Assembly: GCF_900005615.1 (NCBI RefSeq)
Contig: NZ_LN832559.1
Coordinates: 1,766,837 to 1,830,836, forward strand
Length of the DNA stretch: 64,000 nt
From: Paracoccus aminovorans
GTDB taxonomy: Bacteria > Pseudomonadota > Alphaproteobacteria > Rhodobacterales > Rhodobacteraceae
Direction: 5' to 3'
Below, piece after piece: positions 51,594 through 62,395 of this stretch. Under the pieces are notes generated by a model. It saw only the letters and a program-made list of their open reading frames with translations, searched no databases and had not been told where the DNA came from. Numbering within the stretch: the stretch's first letter is position 1; each line of letters opens with the position of its first letter. Both the position numbers and the translations under genes were made by a program.

Positions 51594-52057
51594 TTGCCAT
51601 CGTCCGAGCTTTGCGAATCCACGAATTTCATCATCAGCGAGAGCAGGCTGACGGCGCCCTGCACATCCTCGATCTCGTCGCCAGGCTCCAGGTTCTCGGC
51701 CGCGCCGCCGGGCTGCAGCTCGATATAGGCGCCGCCCAGCAGGCCGTCGGACTGGATCAGCGCGGCGCTGTCGGCGGGCAGGACGATGCGCTGCGGCAGG
51801 CGCAGCCGCGCCTCGGCGAAATAGGTCTGCGGGTTCAGCTCGACCGCCGAGACCCGGCCGACCTTGACGCCGGCCACCCGCACATCGGTGCCGACCTCGA
51901 TGCCGTCGACGTTCGGAAAGGCCGCGCGCAATTCATAGCCCGGGCCCAGCCGGCTGCCGAGACCGCCGCCGGCGGTGGACCAGGCCAGGAACCCGACGGC
52001 GACGACCAGCACCCCGGCCCCCACCCAAAGCTCGGCCCGTTCGGCGGCGCTGTTCAT
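51590..52057 (-). CDS. mlaD: MlaD-type MCE-domain lipid transport protein
   Basis: A 155-residue protein with one N-terminal helix (about 10-28) and an MCE domain (LRAAFPNVDGIEVGTDVRVAG, split here as FPNVDGIEVGTDVRVAGVKV-like; LIQSDGLLGGAYIELQPG). MlaD forms a hexameric ring on the inner-membrane Mla ABC transporter, trafficking phospholipids to or from the outer membrane. The other mla genes are not adjacent, so this is an isolated member. It lies 4 bp downstream of the NDUFA12 gene. Confidence 0.88.
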   Translation of the reverse strand: MNSAAERAELWVGAGVLVVAVGFLAWSTAGGGLGSRLGPGYELRAAFPNVDGIEVGTDVRVAGVKVGRVSAVELNPQTYFAEARLRLPQRIVLPADSAALIQSDGLLGGAYIELQPGGAAENLEPGDEIEDVQGAVSLLSLMMKFVDSQSSDDGK

Positions 52058-52061
52058 CGGC

Positions 52062-52436
52062 CTATTCGGGTTGCCAGGCGTCGTAGTCGCGACGCTGGGC
52101 CGGCGCGGCGCGATACAGCGAACCGGCCGGGTGATAGGCCGCGGGCGTGCCGGTCATGTTCGGCTCATGCGGCTTTTCCCAGGGCTTGTGGCCCAGCGGT
52201 TCCTGCGTCGGCGGCTGCTTGTAGGTGTGGTGCAACCAGCCGTGCCATTCGGGCGAGATCCGGCTGGCCTCGGCCTCGCCATTGTAGATGACCCAGCGCC
52301 GTTTGCCGCCGCCCGACTGGTAATAGACATTGCCCTGATCGTCCTCGCCGATCTTCTCGCCATAGAGCCGGGTCCAGACCTGGGTGTTCAAGGTCTGGCT
52401 GTTCCACCAGGTCAGGATGCGGAGCAGAAGCGACAT
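52062..52436 (-). CDS. NADH:ubiquinone oxidoreductase accessory subunit, NDUFA12 type
   Basis: A 124-residue protein. [34 protein letters not shown] and [12 protein letters not shown] are the conserved blocks of the NDUFA12/B17.2 family, and it ends in a Pro-rich stretch. In mitochondria and in Paracoccus complex I this supernumerary subunit sits on the peripheral arm. It is encoded away from any nuo operon, which is usual for alphaproteobacteria. The 195-bp gap upstream to clpX contains nothing recognisable. Confidence 0.93.
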   Translation of the reverse strand: MSLLLRILTWWNSQTLNTQVWTRLYGEKIGEDDQGNVYYQSGGGKRRWVIYNGEAEASRISPEWHGWLHHTYKQPPTQEPLGHKPWEKPHEPNMTGTPAAYHPAGSLYRAAPAQRRDYDAWQPE

Positions 52437-52631
52437 GGGTGCGAACCTCTTCGATGTGTCTTGCCGAGATATGGCCCAACCGGCCCGGAAGGTCCAGAGA
52501 AGTTGCGCGATACTGCCCGACCCCAGCGGCGGCGCGACGCCGCACCAGTGCTCGCACGGGGGCGGCCAAAACCGGGCCGACCATCCGGCCAGGGCCGGCG
52601 CAAAGATCGCAGGCGTGGCCCGCGCCGCCGC

Positions 52632-53897
<1,266 letters not shown>

Positions 53898-54060
53898 CAG
53901 TTCGATCCTCGTATTGCATCGGAAGCCCGGCAAGAGCGCCGGACGGCCGCCTGTCCCTGGCGTGGCCGGGCCACGCCAAGCGTCGGCGCATATGTTACGG
54001 GCCGCGGTGGCCCGTCACAATCCCCAAAAGGTCTGCGCCGCAGCCTTCGTGCCGGGGTCG

Positions 54061-54690
54061 TCACGCCCCGGGCTCGGCCTTGCCGCGCGCCACGAGGATC
54101 TCGTCGATGAGACCCCATTCCTTCGCCTCTTCGGGCGACATGAAGCGGTCGCGCTCCAGCGCTTCCTCGACCTCTTCCAGGGTGCGGCCGGTGTGCTGGA
54201 CATAGATCTCGTTCAGGCGCCGCTTCAGCTTTTCCGTCTCGCGCGCGTGGATCAGGATGTCGGTCGCCTGGCCCTGGAAGCCGCCCGAGGGCTGGTGCAC
54301 CATGATGCGCGAATTCGGCAGCGAGAAGCGGTGGCCGGGCTGGCCGGCGCAGAGCAGCAGCGACCCCATCGAGGCCGCCTGCCCCACCACCAGCGTCGAG
54401 ACGCGCGGCTTGATGTATTGCATAGTGTCATAGATCGACAGGCCCGCGGTCACCACGCCGCCGGGGCTGTTGATATACATGCTGATGTCCTTGGTCGGAT
54501 TCTCGGCCTCGAGAAACAGCAACTGCGCCGAGATCAGCGTCGCCACGCCGTCATGCACCGGGCCGGACATGAAGATGATCCGTTCCTTCAGCAGGCGCGA
54601 GAAGATGTCATAGGCACGTTCGCCGCGGCTGGTCTGTTCGACGACCATCGGGACGAGCGTGTTCATATAGAATTCTGCCGGATCGTGCAT
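54061..54690 (-). CDS. clpP: ATP-dependent Clp protease proteolytic subunit ClpP
   Basis: A 209-residue serine protease with the complete triad Ser107 (GQAASMGS), His132 (MVHQPSGG) and Asp181 (ERDRFMS). YINSPGGVV is the oxyanion region. It forms tetradecameric chambers with ClpX or ClpA. It is divergent from pth across 195 bp, where a GC-poor TTGACA/TAAAAT-containing patch (54780-54835) may hold promoters, though the spacing is not canonical. Confidence 0.96.
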   Translation of the reverse strand: MHDPAEFYMNTLVPMVVEQTSRGERAYDIFSRLLKERIIFMSGPVHDGVATLISAQLLFLEAENPTKDISMYINSPGGVVTAGLSIYDTMQYIKPRVSTLVVGQAASMGSLLLCAGQPGHRFSLPNSRIMVHQPSGGFQGQATDILIHARETEKLKRRLNEIYVQHTGRTLEEVEEALERDRFMSPEEAKEWGLIDEILVARGKAEPGA

Positions 54691-54885
54691 GTCTTTCCCT
54701 GCTTTTGTCCCTGCCTGTGCCGTCCGTTCCGCGATTCGACCCGACAGCGCGGCCGCGCTTGTCGTCTCTTAGACGCGAAAGGTTGACAGAGTCTTAGTAA
54801 CGCCGGCCCCCGAGGACAAGAGAGCGATAAAATTTGCCCCGCCTTCGCTGCCCCGGTAGTCTGGCGGCCAGCGACGGAGAAACGC

Positions 54886-55596
54886 ATGAAACTGATCGTC
54901 GGCCTGGGCAATCCGGGCCCGAAATACGCCGCGAACCGGCACAATGTGGGCTTCATGGCGGTCGAGCGCATCGCCGCGGACCACGGCTTCGCCCCTTGGC
55001 GCAGCCGCTTCCAGGGCGAGGCGTCCGAGGGTCGGCTGGGCGAGGAACGGATCACCCTGCTCAAGCCCGGCACCTTCATGAACCTCTCGGGCCAGGCGGT
55101 GGGCGAGGCCATGCGCTATCTGAAGCTGGCGCCCGAAGACGTGATCGTGCTGCATGACGAGCTGGACCTGGCGCCCGGCAAGGTGCGGGTGAAGACCGGC
55201 GGCGGCCATGCCGGGCACAACGGGCTGCGCTCGATCCATCAGCATATCGGCGAGGCCTGTCGGCGGCTGCGCATCGGCATCGGCCATCCCGGCCACAAGG
55301 ACCGGGTGACCGGCCATGTGCTGTCGGATTTCGCCAAGGCGGAAGAGGCCGGGCTGGACAACCTGCTGCGCGGCATCTCGGACGGCGCCGCGGCGCTGGC
55401 GGCGGGCGACGATACGGCCTTCCTGAACGCGGTGGCGGCGCGCGTCTCGCCGCCCCGCAACAGCGGCACTCGGCCCGGGAAACCGGCGCCGGGCGGCGAC
55501 AAGGCCGCCGCTCCGCCGGCATCCGAGCCGGCCGAAACGCCCGAGCCGTCCAGTTTCGCCGACCGGTTGCGCGCCCTCGGCGACCGGTTTCGCTGA
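54886..55596 (+). CDS. pth: Peptidyl-tRNA hydrolase
   Basis: A 236-residue protein with VGLGNPGPKYAANRHNVGF (Asn9, catalytic His19), KPGTFMNLSG and HDELDLAPGK. GGGHAGHNGLRS and RIGIGHP complete the family set. It recycles peptidyl-tRNA dropped by ribosomes. Compared with the usual 190 residues there is a C-terminal extension of about 45 residues, rich in Pro/Ala, ending in a short basic helix. GGAG precedes the start. The stop overlaps the next start by one base. Confidence 0.95.
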   Translation: MKLIVGLGNPGPKYAANRHNVGFMAVERIAADHGFAPWRSRFQGEASEGRLGEERITLLKPGTFMNLSGQAVGEAMRYLKLAPEDVIVLHDELDLAPGKVRVKTGGGHAGHNGLRSIHQHIGEACRRLRIGIGHPGHKDRVTGHVLSDFAKAEEAGLDNLLRGISDGAAALAAGDDTAFLNAVAARVSPPRNSGTRPGKPAPGGDKAAAPPASEPAETPEPSSFADRLRALGDRFR

Positions 55597-56645
55597 TGGG
55601 CTGGCAGGAGGCGCTGGCCCAGCAGGCCCGGGCCTGCCGCGCCCTCGGATCGGGCCTGACGGCGCGGGTCTGCGAAGCCCTGACCCGCGTCATCGCCGCC
55701 GACCAGGGCCCGGTCGGGCGGCGGGTGAAGGCTTGGCCCGGCGATCCCCGGCCAGCCGCCGATTCCCTGCCGCTGCGGCTTTGCGGCGCGCTGCATGCGC
55801 TGGTGCTGTCGGAGGCCGCGCCCGAACTGGCGCGCGCCTATGCAACCGGCGGCGCCGCCGATCTGGATCGGGAAGTTTGTCAGGCAGTTCAGATGCATGG
55901 CAGCCATATCCTCGACTGGATCGAGCATGCGCCGCAGACGAACGAGGTGGGCCGCTCGGCGGTGCTGATCGCCGGGGCCTGGTTCGTGGCGGGGCTGCTG
56001 CCGGGGGTGCGCTTCGACCTTCTGGAACTGGGCGCCAGCGCCGGGCTGAACCTGAACTTTCCGCGCTACAGCCTTGCGGATGAAGACGGATTCCAGCCGA
56101 CGCTGGCCGGGGACCCCGGTTCCGATCTGCGGCTGCGGCCGATCTGGCGCGGCAGCCCGCCGCCGCCCGCCGCCCTGCCCGTCGGCGCGGCGCGGGGCGT
56201 GGACCTGCATCCGCTCGACCCGGCACGGGACGGGTTCCGGCTGATGGCCTATGTCTGGGCGGACCAGCAGGACCGGTTGGCCCGTCTGCGGGCGGCGCTG
56301 GCGATCGCCGCTGCGCATCCGCCGCAGGTCGATCGCGCCGATGCCGCCGACTGGCTCGAAGCGCGATTGGCCGAGCCGGCGCCGCATGGCCGGCTGGTCT
56401 ATCATACGGTCGCGGCGCAATATTTTCCGTCCGCGACCCGCGCCCGCATCGAAACCGCCCTAAACCGGGCCGGCGCCCAGGTCGATGCCGCCCGCCCGCT
56501 GGCGCATCTGGCGATGGAGAACGACGGCGGCGACGGGGCCGGGCTGCGCCTGCGGCTTTGGGACGGGACCCGGCCGCGGGCCTGGGACCTGGGCCGCGCT
56601 GATTTTCACGCCCGCTGGATCGACTGGCGGCCAAGGGAGAACTGA
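55596..56645 (+). CDS. DUF2332 family protein
   Basis: A 349-residue protein matching the DUF2332 layout: an N-terminal helical region, then LLELGASAGLNLNFPRY (a glycine-rich, methyltransferase-like loop), RGVDLHPLDPARDGFRLMAY and VYHTVAAQYFP. The loop recalls S-adenosylmethionine-binding folds, but no substrate is known. It is coupled to pth (1 nt overlap) and followed 1 bp later by a DUF2237 gene, suggesting one operon. Confidence 0.82.
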   Translation: MGWQEALAQQARACRALGSGLTARVCEALTRVIAADQGPVGRRVKAWPGDPRPAADSLPLRLCGALHALVLSEAAPELARAYATGGAADLDREVCQAVQMHGSHILDWIEHAPQTNEVGRSAVLIAGAWFVAGLLPGVRFDLLELGASAGLNLNFPRYSLADEDGFQPTLAGDPGSDLRLRPIWRGSPPPPAALPVGAARGVDLHPLDPARDGFRLMAYVWADQQDRLARLRAALAIAAAHPPQVDRADAADWLEARLAEPAPHGRLVYHTVAAQYFPSATRARIETALNRAGAQVDAARPLAHLAMENDGGDGAGLRLRLWDGTRPRAWDLGRADFHARWIDWRPREN

Positions 56646-56646
56646 C

Positions 56647-57015
56647 ATGGACCCGTCGATGAACGTGCTTGGCGGGGTGCTGCAGCCCTGCTCGACCGCG
56701 CCGATGACCGGCTTCTATCGCGACGGCTGCTGCAACACCGGCCCCGAGGATCACGGCAGCCATACCGTCTGCGTCGTCGTCACCGCCGAGTTCCTGGCGC
56801 TGTCCAAATATCTCGGCAACGACCTGTCGACGCCGCGCCCCGAGTTCCGCTTTCCGGGCCTGAAGCCCGGGGACCGCTGGTGCCTCTGCGCCGCGCGCTT
56901 CCTGCAGGCGGCGCAGGAATTCGCCGCGCCCAAGGTGGTGCTGGAGGCGACGCATGCGCTGGCGCTGGAAATCGTGCCGATGGAGCTGTTGCAGGCGCAC
57001 AGGGCCGAGGACTAG
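56647..57015 (+). CDS. DUF2237 family protein
   Basis: A 122-residue protein. PSMNVLGGVLQPCSTAPMTGFYRDGCCNTG (in pieces: NVLGG, PMTGFYRDG, C-N-T-G-P-EDHGSHTVC) and GDRWCLCAARF define DUF2237, a small cysteine-containing family with no known activity. The start at 56647 is 1 bp after the previous stop. Its stop overlaps the YigZ-like gene convergently by 4 nt. Confidence 0.85.
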   Translation: MDPSMNVLGGVLQPCSTAPMTGFYRDGCCNTGPEDHGSHTVCVVVTAEFLALSKYLGNDLSTPRPEFRFPGLKPGDRWCLCAARFLQAAQEFAAPKVVLEATHALALEIVPMELLQAHRAED

Positions 57016-57371
57016 CGCCCGGTCTGCGCCAGATAGTGGCGCACCGCGTCCACGACATGGCGAAAGCGGTCGCCGCCCAGATGCTTGCCGCCATACCAGC
57101 GGGTGACGATCACGACATGATCCGCCAGCCCGGCGCGTTCCAGCATCTGCAGGATGATCTGGCCGGCGCCGGATTCGCCGTCGTCCTCCTTGACGCCTTC
57201 GCCGGACAGGATCGCCGCCCAGCTGTGATGCGTCGCCTTGGCGAAGCGCTTGTTGGCCGTCAGCGCGGCCAGAGCCGCCGCGACCTCGGCCCGGCTGGTC
57301 GCCGGCCCGCCCGAGACCGCGTAGCGCGACCCGCGGTCCGAGATGATCTTGTCGAAGGTGACCAGGCTCAT
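57012..57371 (-). CDS. YigZ/IMPACT family protein
   Basis: A 119-residue protein of the IMPACT N-terminal (UPF0029) fold. SRYAVSGGPATSRAEV, DDGESGAGQIILQMLE and VVIVTRWYGGKHLGGDRF are the conserved blocks. E. coli YigZ has a second C-terminal domain of about 80 residues that is missing here, so this is the short, single-domain form. Function is unproven; the eukaryotic IMPACT protein regulates translation through GCN1. It overlaps the Fur-type gene by 4 nt. Confidence 0.87.
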   Translation of the reverse strand: MSLVTFDKIISDRGSRYAVSGGPATSRAEVAAALAALTANKRFAKATHHSWAAILSGEGVKEDDGESGAGQIILQMLERAGLADHVVIVTRWYGGKHLGGDRFRHVVDAVRHYLAQTGR

Positions 57372-57796
57372 CGCTTGCGCCGGACATAGAGCTCCAGCCG
57401 GTGGCGGACGATCTCGTAGCCCATCTCGGCGGCGATTTCGGCCTGCAGGCGCTCGATGCGCTCGTTCAGGAACTCCATCACCTCGCCGGTCTCGACGTCG
57501 ATCATGTGGTCGTGGTGGCGGCCGTCGGCGGTCTCGAACCGCGCGGGCTCGCCCTCGAATTCCAGCTTCTGGATCATGCCCTGGGCTTCCAGCGCCGAAA
57601 GCGTGCGATAGACCGTGGCCAGCGACACCCCGGCCCCGGCCTCGGCGGCGCGCCGGTGCAGCTGGGTCGCATCGGGGTGATCCGCCGCCGCGGCCAGCAC
57701 CCGCAGCAGCGCCGCCCGCTGGCGGGTGATGCGCACGCCGGCGCGGCGCAGGGCGTCCTCGAAGGCTTGGGCTCGGGCGTCGGTCTCCATGGCCAT
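57368..57796 (-). CDS. fur: Fur/Mur-family metalloregulator
   Basis: A 142-residue Fur-family repressor. The winged-helix DNA-binding part has ITRQRAALLRVL and SLATVYRTLSALEAQG; the metal site includes the HHDHMID segment. The CxxC structural-zinc cysteines of E. coli Fur are absent, as in the manganese-responsive Mur/Fur proteins of alphaproteobacteria. It is divergent from a VIT-type Fe/Mn transporter across about 220 bp, a plausible target. Iron versus manganese response cannot be settled from sequence. Confidence 0.88.
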   Translation of the reverse strand: MAMETDARAQAFEDALRRAGVRITRQRAALLRVLAAAADHPDATQLHRRAAEAGAGVSLATVYRTLSALEAQGMIQKLEFEGEPARFETADGRHHDHMIDVETGEVMEFLNERIERLQAEIAAEMGYEIVRHRLELYVRRKR

Positions 57797-58017
57797 TCAT
57801 CACCCAGAGCCGCGGCGGGCGCAACCCGCTTGCGCCTGCGCGGCGGCAGTGCCCCGCTGCCGGCGCACGGCGTCTTCCGGCGGCGGATTGCCGCATCCAC
57901 GGGCGGTTTGAGCGGGATTCGTCCGGACAAGGCGGCGGCGCGCCCGGGCCGGGGGCGGCAAGGCTGGCAAAAGCGGATCGGGCCGCTAAGCTGCGACCGA
58001 TGTCAGACGAGGACAAG

Positions 58018-58724
58018 ATGCACAGGACGATTCCCAGCGCCCATCCCGACGATCCGCATTACGTCGCCCGCATGGGCTGGCTGCGGGCCTCGGTGCTGGG
58101 GGCGAACGACGGCATCGTCTCGGTGGGGGCGCTGATCGTCGGGGTGGCCGCTGCCGACCCCGGGCGCGAGGCGATCCTGATCGCTGGGCTGGCGGGGCTG
58201 GTCGGCGGGGCGATGTCCATGGCGATGGGCGAATATGTCTCTGTCAGTTCGCAATCCGATACCGAGCGCGCCGACATCGCGCGCGAGACCGCCGCGCTGC
58301 GCGACATGCCCGAGGAAGAACTACACGAGCTGGCGGCGATCTATGAATCGCGCGGCATGGCGCCCGGCACCGCGCTGCAGGCCGCGCGCGAGGTGACCGA
58401 ACACGACGCGCTGGCCGCCCATGTCCGCGACGAGCTGGGGCTGAGCGAGGCGTCGAGCGCCAATCCGCTGCAGGCCGCCGCGGCCTCGGCCGCGACCTTC
58501 AGCACGGCGGCGGCGGTGCCGCTGCTGGCGGCGGTGCTGGCGCCGGGCGGCGCGGTGATTGCGGCCGTCCTGGTGTCGGTGGTGCTGGCGCTGGCGCTGC
58601 TGGGGGTGCTGGGGGCCTGGGCCGGCGGCGCCCCTCCCGGCCGGGCGGTGCTGCGGGTGGTGCTGGGCGGCATCGTCGCGCTGGCGGTGACGGCGGGGAT
58701 CGGCAAGCTCTTCGGCATCGCGGT

Positions 58725-58728
<4 letters not shown>
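58018..58728 (+). CDS. VIT1/CCC1-family iron or manganese transporter
   Basis: A 236-residue protein with about five membrane helices. GWLRASVLGANDGIVSVGAL and LVGGAMSMAMGEYVSVSSQ are the signatures of the VIT family (transmembrane metal site), and an acidic soluble loop (about 85-135) provides the cytosolic metal-binding domain. The family moves Fe2+ or Mn2+ out of the cytoplasm. The start at 58018 is preferred because GAGGA lies 4-8 nt upstream; an ATG at 58000 is in frame and would add six residues. It is divergent from the Fur-type regulator. Confidence 0.88.
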
Positions 58729-59477
<749 letters not shown>

Positions 59478-59494
59478 GGCTTGCCCCGTTGCGG

Positions 59495-59519
59495 TTGGGT
59501 ATTTTCGGAGCAAAGAAGC
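59495..59519 (+). repeat. Dispersed intergenic motif, diverged copy C
   Basis: TTGGGTATTTTCGGAGCAAA followed by GAAGC resembles the copies at 21.2 and 36.7 kb (about 18 of 23 aligned bases). It occupies the short gap between the two ABC ATPase genes and lies antisense to the operon. Confidence 0.45.
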
Positions 59520-59520
59520 A

Positions 59521-60387
59521 TCACAGGCCTCCGGGCAGCGGCGTGGCGATTTCCTCGTCGCGCCAGCTGTCCTGGCGTTGCAGGGTCGAGAGGCGTTCGA
59601 CCGGCCGGTCGAGGCGCGGCAGGCTGTTCAACAGCCCTTGGGTATAGGGGTGGCGGGCGGCGTGCAGGTCGCGCGCGGGCAGTTCCTCGACCACGCGGCC
59701 GGCATACATGATCAGCACCCGGTCGCAGAACTGCGCCACCAGGTTCAGGTCGTGGCTGATGAAGATCAGGCCCATGCCGCGTTCCCCGACCAGCCTGTCC
59801 AGGATGTGCAGGACCTCGTTCCTGACCGAGACGTCCAGCGCCGAGGTGGGTTCGTCCGCGATCAGGATCTGCGGGTCCGGGGCGAGCATCATGGCGATCA
59901 TGACGCGCTGGCCCATGCCGCCCGAGACCTCGTGCGGATAGGCGTGAAACACCCGCTCGGGGTCGCGGATTTGCACGGCGCGCAGCATGTCCAGCGCCTT
60001 GTCGCGCGCCGCCTGCCCGCCTCGGCCGGAATGCAGGCGGTAGCTTTCCATGATCTGCCGGCCAATGGTCATTACCGGGTTCAGGCTGAACTTCGGATCC
60101 TGCATGACCATGCTGATGCGGGCGCCGCGCAGCCGGCGCATCCGCGCCTCGGGCAGGTTCAGGATGCTTTCGCCGTCGAGTTCCATCCGGTCGGCCGTCA
60201 CCCGGCCCGGCGGGCGCACCAGGCCGAGGATGGCGCGGCCGGTCATCGACTTGCCCGAGCCGGATTCGCCGACCACGCCCAGCCGTTCCCGGCCGAGGTC
60301 GAAGCTGACGCCACGCACGGCCTCGAACAGGCCCGAGCGGGTCGGGAAGCCCACGCGCAGGTTGCGGATGGACAGCAGCGGGGTCAT
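59521..60387 (-). CDS. dppD: Peptide/nickel ABC transporter ATPase (DppD-like)
   Basis: A 288-residue ABC ATPase: Walker A GESGSGKSMT, signature VSGGMGQRVMIAMML, Walker [31 protein letters not shown] is characteristic of the DppD/OppD subgroup. The C-terminal extension (RHPYTQGLLNSLPRLD) is the oligopeptide-transporter tail, but it lacks the four cysteines that hold an iron-sulfur cluster in many DppD proteins. It overlaps the permease gene upstream by 4 nt. Confidence 0.93.
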   Translation of the reverse strand: MTPLLSIRNLRVGFPTRSGLFEAVRGVSFDLGRERLGVVGESGSGKSMTGRAILGLVRPPGRVTADRMELDGESILNLPEARMRRLRGARISMVMQDPKFSLNPVMTIGRQIMESYRLHSGRGGQAARDKALDMLRAVQIRDPERVFHAYPHEVSGGMGQRVMIAMMLAPDPQILIADEPTSALDVSVRNEVLHILDRLVGERGMGLIFISHDLNLVAQFCDRVLIMYAGRVVEELPARDLHAARHPYTQGLLNSLPRLDRPVERLSTLQRQDSWRDEEIATPLPGGL

Positions 60388-61289
60388 TCCCGGCCTCCCT
60401 TGGGATCCAGCACGTCGCGCAACCCGTCGCCGAGCAGGTTGAAGGCCAGCGAGACGATGAAGATCGCCATGCCGGGCATGGCCGCGACCCACCAGAAATC
60501 CAGGATATAGGTGCGCCCGTCCGAGATCATCGCCCCCCATTCCGGCATCGGCGGCTGCGCGCCGAGCCCGAGGAAGCCGAGGCCTGCGGCCGAGAGGATG
60601 ATCCCCGCCATGTCCAGCGCCACCCGCACGATCAGCGAACTGACGCAGAGCGGCCAGACATGGCCGATCAGCAGCCGCAGCGGCCCCGCGCCCTGCAGCC
60701 GGGCGGCGGCGATGTAATCGGCGTTGCGGATGGTCAGGGTCTCGGCCCGCGCCAGCCGGGCATAGGGCGGCCAGGAGGTGATCGCCAGCGCCAGCACCGC
60801 ATTGCCGATGCCGGGGCCCAGCGCGGCGACGAAGGCCAGCGCCAGGATCAGCTTCGGGAAGGCCAGGAAGATGTCGGTGATCCGCATCAGCACCTGGTCC
60901 AGCCAGCCGCCGGCAAAGCCCGCCACCGTGCCGACGAAGAGCCCGATCACCGGCGCGATCAGCGCCACGGTGCCGACGATGAACAGCGTCACCCGCGACC
61001 CGAAGATCAGCCGCGACAGGATGTCCCGCCCCAGCGCGTCGGTGCCCAACCAGTGCGCGGCCGAGGGCGGCTTCAGCCGCTCGGCCAGGTTCTGGGCATA
61101 GGGATCCTGCGGCGCGAGCCAGGGCGCGAAGGCGGCCGTCAGCACCAGCAGGACCAGGATCGCCAGCCCCAGCATGGCCAGCCTGTTGGCCCGGAAGGTC
61201 AGCCAGCCGTGATAGAGCGCGCCCAGCCGCGCCTGCCGCCGGGTCTGCGGCGCGTCGGAAAGCAGCCATGCGCGCGTCGTCTCGGTCAT
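60384..61289 (-). CDS. dppC: Peptide/nickel ABC transporter permease (DppC-like)
   Basis: A 301-residue permease with six helices. The N-terminal OppC_N segment (about 25-60) precedes PSAAHWLGTDALGRDILSRL, the DppC hallmark. RNADYIAAARLQGAG is the EAA-type loop contacting the ATPase. It partners with DppB to form the channel. It overlaps both neighbours by 4 nt. Confidence 0.94.
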   Translation of the reverse strand: MTETTRAWLLSDAPQTRRQARLGALYHGWLTFRANRLAMLGLAILVLLVLTAAFAPWLAPQDPYAQNLAERLKPPSAAHWLGTDALGRDILSRLIFGSRVTLFIVGTVALIAPVIGLFVGTVAGFAGGWLDQVLMRITDIFLAFPKLILALAFVAALGPGIGNAVLALAITSWPPYARLARAETLTIRNADYIAAARLQGAGPLRLLIGHVWPLCVSSLIVRVALDMAGIILSAAGLGFLGLGAQPPMPEWGAMISDGRTYILDFWWVAAMPGMAIFIVSLAFNLLGDGLRDVLDPKGGRE

Positions 61290-62392
61290 TTCGCCCTCGG
61301 GTCCAGCAGCCGGTAGAGGATGTCGGACAGCAGGTTCAGCACCACGAAGCAGGTGCCGATCACCACCGTGCCGCCCAGCACCGCATTCATGTCGCCGGCC
61401 AGCAGCGCCTTGGTGATGTACTGGCCGATGCCGGGCCAGCTGAACACGATCTCGGTCAGCACCGAGCCCTCCAGTAGCGAGGCGAAGCTGAGCGCGATCA
61501 CCGTGACCAGCGGCACCAGGATGTTGCGGAAGGCGTGGCCCCAGATCACCCGGCGCTCGCTGAGGCCCTTGACCCGGGCGGTGGTGACATATTCGGCCGA
61601 AAGCTGCTCCAGCATGAAGCTGCGGGTCATGCGGCTGACATAGGCCAGGCTGAAATAGCCCAGCAGGCTGGCCGGCAGCACGATATGGCCGAAGGCATCG
61701 CGAAAGGCCGCCCAGTCGCCGGCCAGCAGGCTGTCGAGCAGGATCATGCCCGTCACCTCGGGCACCATGCCGTCGTAGATGATGCCCTGCCGGCCCGGGC
61801 CCCCGACCCAGCCGAGGATGCCGTAGAACAGCAAGAGCCCCATCAGCCCCAGCCAGAAGATCGGCATCGAATAGCCCACCAGCGCCACGACGCGGGCGAT
61901 CTGGTCGATCCAGCCGCCGCGCCGCGCGGCCGCGACCACGCCCAGCGGCACGCCCACGCAGACCCCGATCAGCGTGCCCAGCGTCGCCAGTTCCAGCGTC
62001 GCCGGGAACACCCGCCGCAGGTCCTGCGCCACCGGATGCCCGGTCGAGATCGAGCGGCCGAAATCGCCGCGCAGCACCTCGGCCATGTAGAGCAGGAACT
62101 GCTGCCACAGCGGCTTGTCCAGGCCCATGGCGATGCGCGCCGCCTCGTATTGCGCCTGGGTCGCGCGTTCGCCCACCACCTTCAGCACCGGGTCGATGGG
62201 CATGACCCGGCCGATGACGAAGGTCACCAGCAACAGCCCCAGCAAGGTCAGCAGCAGCGACAGGACCAGCCCGGCCACGGCGCGCGCCCGCCGGCGCAGA
62301 CGCGCGCCCCGATGCGACGGCGACGGCGGCGCACCGCCTGCCGGGGACAGGCCGCCCTGCCCCGCGCCCGCCGCGGTGTCGGGATGGACCAC
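61286..62392 (-). CDS. dppB: Peptide/nickel ABC transporter permease (DppB-like)
   Basis: A 368-residue permease with six helices. LDKPLWQQFLLYMAEVLRGDFGRSI (in pieces: LDKPLWQQ, GDFGRS) is the family signature, and SAEYVTTARVKGLSERRV the cytoplasmic EAA loop. The N-terminus carries an unusual extension of about 35 residues, rich in Gly/Ala/Pro/Arg, before helix 1. A later start could remove it, but no good ribosome site was found. It lies 3 bp downstream of the binding-protein gene. Confidence 0.92.
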   Translation of the reverse strand: MVHPDTAAGAGQGGLSPAGGAPPSPSHRGARLRRRARAVAGLVLSLLLTLLGLLLVTFVIGRVMPIDPVLKVVGERATQAQYEAARIAMGLDKPLWQQFLLYMAEVLRGDFGRSISTGHPVAQDLRRVFPATLELATLGTLIGVCVGVPLGVVAAARRGGWIDQIARVVALVGYSMPIFWLGLMGLLLFYGILGWVGGPGRQGIIYDGMVPEVTGMILLDSLLAGDWAAFRDAFGHIVLPASLLGYFSLAYVSRMTRSFMLEQLSAEYVTTARVKGLSERRVIWGHAFRNILVPLVTVIALSFASLLEGSVLTEIVFSWPGIGQYITKALLAGDMNAVLGGTVVIGTCFVVLNLLSDILYRLLDPRAK

Positions 62393-62395
62393 CCG

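Noticed and set aside
54780..54835. Consensus promoter from TTGACA and TAAAAT upstream of pth
   Set aside because: The two hexamers are about 39 bp apart, far from the 16-18 bp a sigma70 promoter needs, so they are not reported as one promoter.
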